Assembly: GCA_027451455.1 (NCBI GenBank)
Contig: DAIDJI010000107.1
Coordinates: 1-11,137 of the forward strand
From: Planctomycetales bacterium
GTDB lineage: Bacteria; Planctomycetota; Planctomycetia; Isosphaerales; Isosphaeraceae
Length of the DNA stretch: 11,137 nt
Reading direction: 5' to 3'
Position numbers and translations under genes: made by a program. A model generated the notes under the pieces. It worked only from the letters and a program-made list of their open reading frames with translations, did no database searches and was not told where the DNA came from. Below, one piece after another: positions 4,909 through 10,858 of this stretch. Each line of letters starts with the position of its first letter. The stretch's first letter is position 1.

Positions 4909-7835
4909 TCGGGCGTCGGCGGTGGGTTGCGGGGATCTCGGCCGTCCTGGTGCTGGCGATGCTCGGGTGGGCCGGCTGGACGGTCGTCGGCGGATGGAGG
5001 ATCCGCGAGGGGCTCGCTTTCGGGCGCGATCGGATGAAGGCGGGCGACCTCGCCGCCGCGCGCGACCGGCTCGCGGGCGTGGCGGCCTGGTGGCCTCGGA
5101 ACGATGAGGTCGCGTTCCTGCTTGGCGAGTGTGAGGCCCGGCTCGGTCATTCGGTCGAGGCACTCTCGGCCTGGAGATCCATCCGGGAATGGTCGCCCAT
5201 GGCGGGGCCTGCGCGGCTGGCCGAGGGGCGGCTCCTCGTCCGCGATCTCGGCCGGCTTGGCGATGCCGAGCGTTCCTTCCGCGCAGCGATCGAGTCGGGT
5301 GGCACGGTCGCGATGCCCGCGCGTTGGGCGCTCGCGGAGTTGTTGTTGTGGGAAGGGCGCGTCGACGAGATGCGCGGACTCCTCCGTCAGATCGTCCGGC
5401 TTGGCTCGCCCATGGACCGTGCAGCCGCGCTTCGCGAGCACTGGCGGCTCGATTCGGTGGTCGTCGCCGAGGAGGAGTTGAAGCCGATCCTCGACCGCTC
5501 CGATCGGAACGCGCAGGGCGATCCATACGGATGGCTCGCGCACGCTGAGTTGGAGACGCGATACGGCCGGTACGATGACGCCCGACGATGGCTCGATCGG
5601 TGCGACGCCGCCCGGATGGTCGACCCGCGGCTCGACGCCATTGTCTCGCGCGCCTTGCTCCGATGGGCGATGGCCTCGGGGTCGGTCGAGGTGGCTCGTC
5701 GAGAGCTCGCGATGCTGCCGGCGTATCGCTTCGATCCCTCGGAAATCTGGGCGATCCGCGCCTGGGACGCCGCTCGTGCGGGCGATCGCTCGGCCGAAAG
5801 ATCGGCGCTCGAGCGGCTGGTTGCGATCGAGCCGGGCGACACGCGCGCCCTCGATCGACTCGCCGAACTGGCGCGTCTCGATGGCAAGGCCGATCGCGCC
5901 GCCGAGATTCGGAAGCGGCAGGAACAGGCCCTGCGCGACCGAGAGGCGTATCGTCGGCTCCTGGTCGCCGATCGCAACCCGATCCCGATCGACGACCTCC
6001 GCGAGCGCGCCCGGCTCGCCGAGCAGCTTGGACGCCGGTTCGAGGCCGAGGGCTGGCTGATGCTCCTGATTTCGCTCGCGCCCACCGATCCGAAGGCCTC
6101 CGCAGAGCTCGATCGCCTGAAGGCCCGGCCCGATCCTTCGATCGACGGCGCGATGATCGACCATCCACTTCCGGCGCCCTCCTCGCCCGAGACTCGCCTC
6201 GCTCATCGGGCCGCGGTCGCCTTTCGCGATGATGCCGCGCAGGTCGGGCTTCGATTTACCTATCAGAATGGGAGGTCGCCCGAGCGCCAGATCCCCGAGA
6301 CGATCGGCGGGGGCGTCGCCGTGCTCGACTACGACGGCGACGGCTGGTTCGATCTGTACGCCGTCCAGGGCGGTCGGTTCCCGCCCCTCGCTGACAACTC
6401 GGCTCGATCGGGCGACCGGCTCTTTCGCAACCGAGGCGACGGCACCTTCGAGGACGCCACCGACCGCGCAGGCCTCTCGAAAACGCCCGGCGGCTTTGGG
6501 TTCGGCGTCACGGCGGGCGACATCGACAACGACGGCCATCCCGACCTCTTCGTCACCCGGTGGCAGCATTATGCCCTCTATCGGAATCGCGGCGATGGCA
6601 CGTTCGAGGACATCACCGACCGCGCCGGCCTCGGCGGAATCGAGACCTGGCCAGACTCCACGGGACTTTTTGACCTCGATGGCGACGGCGATCTCGACAT
6701 CTACGTTTGCCATTACTTGAACTGGGACGCCGACCATCCCCGAGTCTGCCGCGACCCGGCGCTCCAAAATCGCGTGGTTTCCTGCCCGCCACTGGCCTTT
6801 GCCGCATCTTCCGATCATCTATTCAGAAATGATTCCGGACGGTTCGTGGATGTCACGGAGGCCGCCGGGATCGTCGATCGGGACGGTCGCGGTCTCGGAG
6901 TGGTCGCAGCCGATATCGACGACGACGGACGCGTCGATCTGTTCGTCGCCAATGACATGACCGCGAACTACCTCTGGCACAACCTGGGCGGGATGCGGTT
7001 TGAGGAGGTTGGGCATTCCTCGGGAGTGGCCTGCAATTCCGAGGGCGGCTATCAGGCGGGGATGGGCGTGGCCTGTGGCGACCTCGACGGCGACGGCCGG
7101 CCCGACCTGGTCGTGACCAATTTTTTTGGTGAGTCGACCACCTTCTTCCGGAACCTGGGTGGCGGGATGTTCGCCGATGCGACGTCGGCCGTCGGGCTGA
7201 AGGCGCCGAGCCGGTTCTTGCTCGGCTTCGGCGTGGGGATGCTCGACGTCGACAACGACGGTCATCTCGACCTGGCGACGGCCAACGGCCACATTCACGA
7301 CCTGCGTCCCGGAACGCCCTATGCGATGCCGGCGCAGCTTTTGCTCGGTGGTCCGGACGGCCGGTTGGTGGATGCGACGCGATCGGCCGGCGATCCGTGG
7401 ATGGTCCCCCGGATCGGCCGCGGACTGGCGGTTGCCGACCTCGACAACGACGGTCGTATGGATGTACTGATCGTTGCGCAGGAGTCGCCTCTGGCGTATT
7501 TTCACAATCAGTCGCCCGGGGCCGGCCACTTTCTGACCTTCCAACTGGAGGGGACGACCTCGAACCGAGAGGCGATCGGCGCCCGGGTCACGGTGACGGC
7601 GAGTGGGCGTCGGCGGGTTGCCTGGCGGACGGGCGGCGGGAGTTATGCGTCGTCGAGCGATCCCCGACTGCACTTCGGGCTGGGGAGTGCGACGTCGGCC
7701 GAATCGGTGGAGATCCGCTGGCCTTCAGGGCAGGTTCAGAAGTTCGGCGAGCTGGCGGCGGATCGGTTTTATCGGGTGCGCGAGGGCGATCCGAGGCCGA
7801 GAGTCGTGCGGGGTCCGGCCTCACGATCCGAATGA
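4905..7835 (+). CDS. CRTAC1-like protein: TPR, FG-GAP repeats, ASPIC/UnbV
   Basis: A 976-residue, probably exported, membrane-anchored protein. An uncleaved signal anchor lies at about residues 7-28, followed by TPR-like helices to about residue 400. A seven-fold set of Ca2+-binding DxDxDG loops of the FG-GAP/VCBS type starts at residues 475, 539, 590, 670, 726, 781 and 845, and probably forms a beta-propeller. Between them are the usual LFRNRGDGTFEDATDRAGL-like linkers. An ASPIC/UnbV domain follows (about 883-950, GTTSNREAIGARV to EIRWPSGQVQKF). Cys 602, 615 and 627 sit in the VCHYLNW...VCRDP...SCPPLAF insert seen in this family. The start is GTG inside the GTGA overlap with the preceding TPR gene; no strong Shine-Dalgarno is seen, which fits translational coupling. 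Eukaryotic relatives are extracellular matrix proteins. The bacterial role is unproven, perhaps surface adhesion or macromolecule binding. Confidence 0.93.
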   Translation: MIGRRRWVAGISAVLVLAMLGWAGWTVVGGWRIREGLAFGRDRMKAGDLAAARDRLAGVAAWWPRNDEVAFLLGECEARLGHSVEALSAWRSIREWSPMAGPARLAEGRLLVRDLGRLGDAERSFRAAIESGGTVAMPARWALAELLLWEGRVDEMRGLLRQIVRLGSPMDRAAALREHWRLDSVVVAEEELKPILDRSDRNAQGDPYGWLAHAELETRYGRYDDARRWLDRCDAARMVDPRLDAIVSRALLRWAMASGSVEVARRELAMLPAYRFDPSEIWAIRAWDAARAGDRSAERSALERLVAIEPGDTRALDRLAELARLDGKADRAAEIRKRQEQALRDREAYRRLLVADRNPIPIDDLRERARLAEQLGRRFEAEGWLMLLISLAPTDPKASAELDRLKARPDPSIDGAMIDHPLPAPSSPETRLAHRAAVAFRDDAAQVGLRFTYQNGRSPERQIPETIGGGVAVLDYDGDGWFDLYAVQGGRFPPLADNSARSGDRLFRNRGDGTFEDATDRAGLSKTPGGFGFGVTAGDIDNDGHPDLFVTRWQHYALYRNRGDGTFEDITDRAGLGGIETWPDSTGLFDLDGDGDLDIYVCHYLNWDADHPRVCRDPALQNRVVSCPPLAFAASSDHLFRNDSGRFVDVTEAAGIVDRDGRGLGVVAADIDDDGRVDLFVANDMTANYLWHNLGGMRFEEVGHSSGVACNSEGGYQAGMGVACGDLDGDGRPDLVVTNFFGESTTFFRNLGGGMFADATSAVGLKAPSRFLLGFGVGMLDVDNDGHLDLATANGHIHDLRPGTPYAMPAQLLLGGPDGRLVDATRSAGDPWMVPRIGRGLAVADLDNDGRMDVLIVAQESPLAYFHNQSPGAGHFLTFQLEGTTSNREAIGARVTVTASGRRRVAWRTGGGSYASSSDPRLHFGLGSATSAESVEIRWPSGQVQKFGELAADRFYRVREGDPRPRVVRGPASRSE

Positions 7836-7952
7836 CCGCGAACCTTCGAATACTTCGCATCTCCGGCCCGATGTTCTATTTGTTCCTTATACACGAGCCC
7901 ATTGGTCCTTTCCGGGATGCGATGGGGCGACGTCGCCCGCTGGCCTCTGTCG

Positions 7953-7970
7953 GGGGAGTTTCCGCTCCCC
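7953..7970 (+). terminator. Possible terminator hairpin after the CRTAC1-like gene
   Basis: GGGGAG (7953-7958) pairs with CTCCCC (7965-7970) across a 6-nt loop, about 117 nt after the upstream stop. There is no T-tract downstream. It could be a weak or Rho-assisted terminator, or simply a local palindrome. Confidence 0.25.
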
Positions 7971-8237
7971 ACGGGGATGGCCTTCGGTCGTGCCGTGCCA
8001 ACGATCGTCGGTGAGAGCCGATTCGTGCCGGGAGGATCGGGAGGGCGGTCGGTGACGATTGCCGGCGACACCAAGCCATCCGGACGAAACGGAAGGCACC
8101 CGCGGGCTCGTCTTTGAGGACGAACGACCAGGGCACGCCGGTCGAGGACGACGGCGGACGGGCCCGGCCATCGGCCGGCACCTAGACGATCACGGGGCAG
8201 GGTTTCCACGCGTCGCGCGTCGCGTGCGCAACAATCG

Positions 8238-8243
8238 AGGAGG
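8238..8243 (+). promoter_or_regulatory. Near-perfect Shine-Dalgarno (AGGAGG)
   Basis: AGGAGG lies 9 nt before ATG 8253 within GAGGAGGAGAAAC. It is the strongest ribosome-binding site in the window. It is the main reason to accept the following 60-codon frame as a real, well-translated gene. Confidence 0.8.
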
Positions 8244-8252
8244 AGAAACATC

Positions 8253-8435
8253 ATGGCTATCAAAACATTCCGGGACGTGGCGACGTCACTCATCGGCTCG
8301 GCGTTTCGGCGTTCGACGTTCGATGGTCGGACACGGATGGTCCGCGAGATTGCGACCCTGGGCCGGCTCGTTTCGGGTCGGCGTCGGGTGTCGGATGCTC
8401 CGGCGTCGAAGGCCGACCAGGGATCGAGGGGGTGA
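8253..8435 (+). CDS. Small basic protein of unknown function
   Basis: A 60-residue protein with no family that I recognise. It has 13 Lys/Arg against 5 Asp/Glu, so it is strongly basic. There is no signal peptide or membrane segment. The N-terminal half (MAIKTFRDVATSLIGSAFRR) and the middle (RMVREIATLGRLVSGRRR) could form amphipathic helices; the C-terminal dozen residues look disordered. The case for a real gene is the perfect AGGAGG and the tight join to the next gene (stop 8435, next ATG 8439). It heads an operon with a double zinc-ribbon protein and a zinc-ribbon kinase, so it may be a kinase substrate, adaptor or nucleic-acid-binding partner. Several Ser/Thr residues lie near Arg (RRSTFDGRT), which would suit phosphorylation, but this is inference. 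Confidence 0.72.
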   Translation: MAIKTFRDVATSLIGSAFRRSTFDGRTRMVREIATLGRLVSGRRRVSDAPASKADQGSRG

Positions 8436-8438
8436 GCC

Positions 8439-9323
8439 ATGGGGACGACCATTCCTTCGACAGTCCCGGTGACCTGTCCCGGCTGCCAGCATGAGGGGCC
8501 GGCCTTCGTCACGCTGCTCGGCAAATCCTCGCGGTGCAAGAAGTGCGGGCACGTCTTCTGCTTGCCGAAGCACGTCCGGATCGGATGTCCGGCGTGCGAG
8601 ACGCTCTTGCGGGTCCCGGTCGAGATGCTCGGCCACGAGGTTTCCTGCCGGTTCTGCCAGGCGAGCTTTCACGCGACGCTCGGGCAGGCCGACGGTCGGC
8701 GACGGAACAGGCGGCTCGGCCGGCGCCCGCCGACCACCGAGGAGGCCCTGGCCCGGCTGGTCGCCGAGCATGAGGCGATTCGGGCGGAGCTGGACCGGCT
8801 TCGGATGGAGCGCGAGGACTCGCGCCAGGACCGCCGCGAACTCGAAGACCTCCGCGCCCGGCTCGATCGGTTGCAGGCCGTCCGGCCGCCGACGCTCGTC
8901 TCACCGCCGATGCCGACACCGTCGATCTCGACGATGCCGAAGCGCTCCTCGTCGATCCCGAGCGCCGCACGAATCGGGTCGCTCCATCGCGGGGCGAAGC
9001 CGGCCGGTGCCCCCTCGGTCTCGATCCGAGAGCTGATCGAACGGCTCGCCGGATGCGAGGCGATGACCGACCGCCTGATCGGCCGGCTGAGGGCCGAGCA
9101 GGAGCGCCGGCATGAGGACCGTCGGTCGTTCGCCTCGACGCTCGACCGGCTACAAGGCGAGCTGGCCCGCGCCCGAGAAGGCTTCGACCCGGCCAGTGCC
9201 CGTGACAGTGCCCGTGACGAGATCGACGCCGGGGCCTCGGCCGAGGAATCCTCGCACGACGGTCTCGAAGCGATCGCGATGCCGGCGCCGGCTCGACTCT
9301 CCGACTGCGGGGTGGCCGGATGA
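8439..9323 (+). CDS. Double zinc-ribbon coiled-coil protein
   Basis: A 294-residue, probably cytoplasmic protein. It opens with two tandem zinc ribbons, C13-x2-C16-x16-C33-x2-C36 and C50-x2-C53-x16-C70-x2-C73, resembling MJ0042-type finger domains. A long charged helix follows at about 101-147 (EEALARLVAEHEAIRAELDR onward), then a Pro/Ser-rich linker, then a second charged helix at about 195-247 (SIRELIERLAG to ARAREGF). Both helices look like coiled coils and suggest oligomerisation. The C-terminus is acidic and probably disordered. There is no signal peptide or membrane span. GAGGGGG (8426-8432) lies 6 nt before the ATG. The stop overlaps the kinase start by 4 nt (ATGA), so the two are probably coupled. 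The kinase has a zinc ribbon with the same x16 central spacing, so the pair may bind a common partner or each other. The function is not known. Confidence 0.85.
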   Translation: MGTTIPSTVPVTCPGCQHEGPAFVTLLGKSSRCKKCGHVFCLPKHVRIGCPACETLLRVPVEMLGHEVSCRFCQASFHATLGQADGRRRNRRLGRRPPTTEEALARLVAEHEAIRAELDRLRMEREDSRQDRRELEDLRARLDRLQAVRPPTLVSPPMPTPSISTMPKRSSSIPSAARIGSLHRGAKPAGAPSVSIRELIERLAGCEAMTDRLIGRLRAEQERRHEDRRSFASTLDRLQGELARAREGFDPASARDSARDEIDAGASAEESSHDGLEAIAMPAPARLSDCGVAG

Positions 9324-10285
9324 TTGGCGTCGTCGCCTGTCCGAACCCCGGTTGCCGAAACCCCGAGCGCCTGAGCCTCGACCCGCCCGGCCGCGTTTTT
9401 CGATGTCGACGCTGTCAGACGCGGATCCGGATGCGGCCCGGACCGGCCGCCGCCGTGGTCGCGGTCGCGGCTTCCTCGCGGCCCGGATTCGGCACGGAAT
9501 CGACTGACGACGACGATCCTGGCGACTGGCTCGGGCCGGGATCGGACCAGGGATCGTCATCAGACGGGAAGTATCCTGTCCGGTCGTCGTCAGACTTCGA
9601 TTCGTCGTCGACGATCGCGGTGGCGCGGCTGGGGCGGTATCGCGTGCTGGGGCTAATCGGCGAGGGACGATCGGCGCGGGTCTACCGGGCGCACGATCCG
9701 ATCCTGGATCGACTGGTGGCGCTCAAGGTCCCGCGTCCCGGCGCGGTGGCGTCGGTGCGAACGCGCGAGCGGTTCCTCGCCGAGGCAAGGGCACTGGCCC
9801 GGCTCCGGCATCCGGCGATCGTCCCGGTTTTTGACCTGGGACGGATAGACGATCGATGTTACATCGCGATGGGCCTGATCGAGGGGCCGAGCCTGGCGCT
9901 TTTGCTCGACCGGGGCCCGATCGCCCCCAGGCGCGCCGCCGCGATCGTCGCCGACCTCGCCGAGGCGCTCGAGCACGCGCACGAACAGGGCGTTTTGCAC
10001 CGTGACGTGAAACCGGCGAATATCCTCACGGATGCGTCGGGAAATGTGTATCTGACCGATTTCGGTCTGGCGGGCCGCCCGGATGAGAGGGACTCGGCGA
10101 ATCCCGAACGATGGGCCGGAACTCCGGCATTCGCGGCGCCCGAGCGGTCGTCGGCCGAGAGCCCGCGTTCGCTCCCGGCCGGCGATCAGTATAGCCTCGG
10201 CGTGGTGCTCTACCTGATGCTCTGCGGCCGGACGCCGTTCGTCGGGCCTCCGCTCCACATCCTGTATCAGGCGACGAGTCGCTAG
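9320..10285 (+). CDS. Zinc-ribbon Ser/Thr protein kinase, ended early by TAG
   Basis: A Hanks-type protein kinase of 321 residues as read to the first stop, with no transmembrane helix. An N-terminal zinc ribbon (C7-x4-C12-x16-C29-x2-C32) is followed by an acidic, Ser-rich linker (about 55-100). The kinase domain starts near residue 105. It has a glycine loop GEGRSARVY (114-122, third Gly replaced by Ala), Lys 136 in VALKVP, a probable alpha-C Glu in FLAEARALARL, the catalytic loop HRDVKPAN (H227, D229, K231, N234), DFG 247-249, APE 273-275 and the alpha-F Asp 289. All catalytic residues are present. The frame stops at TAG 10283-10285 just after GRTPFVGPPLHILYQATSR, so helices G(end)-I are missing. 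The same frame continues with kinase sequence to TGA 10436-10438. ATG 9320 lies in an ATGA overlap and has GGGGTGG upstream. Substrates are unknown; the co-transcribed neighbours are the first candidates. Confidence 0.9.
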   Translation: MIGVVACPNPGCRNPERLSLDPPGRVFRCRRCQTRIRMRPGPAAAVVAVAASSRPGFGTESTDDDDPGDWLGPGSDQGSSSDGKYPVRSSSDFDSSSTIAVARLGRYRVLGLIGEGRSARVYRAHDPILDRLVALKVPRPGAVASVRTRERFLAEARALARLRHPAIVPVFDLGRIDDRCYIAMGLIEGPSLALLLDRGPIAPRRAAAIVADLAEALEHAHEQGVLHRDVKPANILTDASGNVYLTDFGLAGRPDERDSANPERWAGTPAFAAPERSSAESPRSLPAGDQYSLGVVLYLMLCGRTPFVGPPLHILYQATSR

Positions 10286-10438
10286 GCACCCTCGCCCCGA
10301 ACGATCGCGCCGAAAGTCCCCGCTCGTCTGGCTGCGATTTGTCTGCGAGCGATCGCCCGACGCCCCGAGGATCGCTTTTCCTCCTGTGCCGATTTCGCCG
10401 AAGCCCTTCGCCGATGGATTCGCGACGGCCGGGGATGA
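9320..10438 (+). pseudogene. Full kinase frame interrupted by one in-frame TAG
   Basis: If TAG at 10283-10285 (codon 322) is read as an amino acid, the frame gives a 372-residue kinase with a normal end. The 50 codons after the stop encode APSPRTIAPKVPARLAAICL and then RAIARRPEDRFSSCADFAEA, followed by a short LRRWIRDGRG tail. This is the standard end of planctomycete and actinobacterial kinases, with the subdomain-XI Arg (residue 352, in RPEDRF) that pairs with the APE Glu. No frameshift is needed. One substitution from GAG, CAG or AAG would create TAG. Alternatives are a sequencing error or programmed readthrough. Whether the gene is dead is undecided, because the catalytic residues are all upstream of the stop. 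Confidence 0.75.
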
Positions 10439-10472
10439 GCCCACGCTGCTGATCTTGCGCCCGAGGATTGAC

Positions 10473-10497
10473 CACGAAAAACACGAAACGCACGAAA
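10473..10497 (+). repeat. CACGAAA repeat with 9-bp period
   Basis: CACGAAA occurs three times, at 10473-10479, 10482-10488 and 10491-10497, each 9 bp apart. I remember a very similar intergenic phrase (CCACGAAAAACACGAAA) from many planctomycete and other environmental genomes, so this is probably one copy of a dispersed family. It starts 35 bp after the kinase frame ends. Confidence 0.7.
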
Positions 10498-10574
10498 GGG
10501 GTTGGACCCGATCGGAGGAGGATCGATCGTCCGGTTGGACGCGGCTCTGATCCAGCCCATCGGTTGAATGTTTT

Positions 10575-10708
10575 GTAGGGCGGGCTTCGCCCACTGAGGA
10601 CCGCGAGGGCCCGTGGTGTGCGTTCCGGCCTTCCACGGACTTTCGCGAGGCTCGGTGGTGTGATCGTGCCTTCTTAGAGCGTCCCTCGGTGGGCGGAGCC
10701 CACCCTAC
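10575..10708. repeat. 134-bp element bounded by 25-bp inverted repeats
   Basis: The left arm 10575-10599 (starts GTAGGGCGGGCTTCGCCCAC) and the right arm 10684-10708 (ends GCCCACCCTAC) are inverted repeats with 22 of 25 matches. Each arm is itself a small hairpin, such as GTGGGC-GGA-GCCCAC at 10689-10703. Inside are two 19-bp direct repeats, CGCGAGGgcccgTGGTGTG (10602-10620) and CGCGAGGctcggTGGTGTG (10644-10662). No coding sequence is present. The structure suggests a non-autonomous REP/BIME- or MITE-like element. The TAGGGTGGGC...GCCCACC motif is familiar as a widespread intergenic repeat. Confidence 0.65.
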
Positions 10709-10789
10709 GACGCTGGTCTGGAGGCTCTCACGCGGGGTTCCAGCTTGCCTCGCAGCCTGGGTGGACCAGGCGGTTGTGTCGGTGGTCGC

Positions 10790-10814
10790 AGCCAGGATCA
10801 ATACCATCCTGGTT
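10790..10814 (-). terminator. Hairpin downstream of the minus-strand DUF4351 gene
   Basis: CCAGGAT (10792-10798) and ATCCTGG (10806-10812) form a perfect 7-bp stem with a 7-nt loop, extendable to 9 pairs (10790-10814) with one G-U. On the minus strand it lies about 45 nt after the gene's stop, the right place for a terminator. There is no T-tract, so it may need Rho or only protect the 3' end. Confidence 0.4.
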
Positions 10815-10858
10815 CCGGACTTCCTCGGATTCACCGCGTCGGCGAACGAGCTGGGGAT

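Larger units (their letters stand above)
7836..8252. other. Intergenic region with small palindromes, no gene supported
   Basis: This 417-bp gap separates the CRTAC1-like gene from the kinase operon. Short frames on both strands lack a Shine-Dalgarno or any recognisable domain. It holds a perfect 14-bp palindrome GGGCGACGTCGCCC (7925-7938), a hairpin GGGGAG-TTTCCG-CTCCCC (7953-7970), a hairpin CCGGCC-ATC-GGCCGG (8164-8178), and CACGCG...CGCGTG (8207-8226) just before the next Shine-Dalgarno. Termination of the upstream genes and the promoter of the downstream operon must both lie here. TATACA at 7888-7893 is the only AT-rich -10-like site and lacks a good -35. Confidence 0.55.
10439..10858. 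other. Repeat-rich intergenic region, no gene supported
   Basis: A 420-bp spacer between the end of the kinase frame and the convergent DUF4351/Rpn-type gene. It holds the CACGAAA repeat, an inverted-repeat element and a hairpin, each listed separately. The frames that cross it lack a Shine-Dalgarno and domain motifs and consist of translated repeat sequence. Confidence 0.6.

Noticed and set aside
4300..6818. Long minus-strand open frames (622 and 652 codons) opposite the TPR and CRTAC1-like genes
   Set aside because: They are antisense shadows of two genes with clear domains. No Shine-Dalgarno, low-complexity composition and no recognisable motif.
7902..8117. 71-codon plus-strand frame in the spacer before the kinase operon
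   Set aside because: No Shine-Dalgarno, no domain and it crosses two palindromes. It is probably chance.
10283..10285. Kinase end explained by a frameshift
   Set aside because: The tail with kinase motifs is in the same frame as the upstream part, so only a stop codon separates them; no insertion or deletion is required.
10473..10497. CACGAAA triple repeat as a CRISPR array
   Set aside because: The units are 7 bp with 2-bp gaps, far too short for repeats and spacers, and no cas gene is present.
9653..10834. Minus-strand 393-codon frame opposite the kinase
   Set aside because: It covers the kinase catalytic core antisense and runs through the repeat spacer; no domain is visible.
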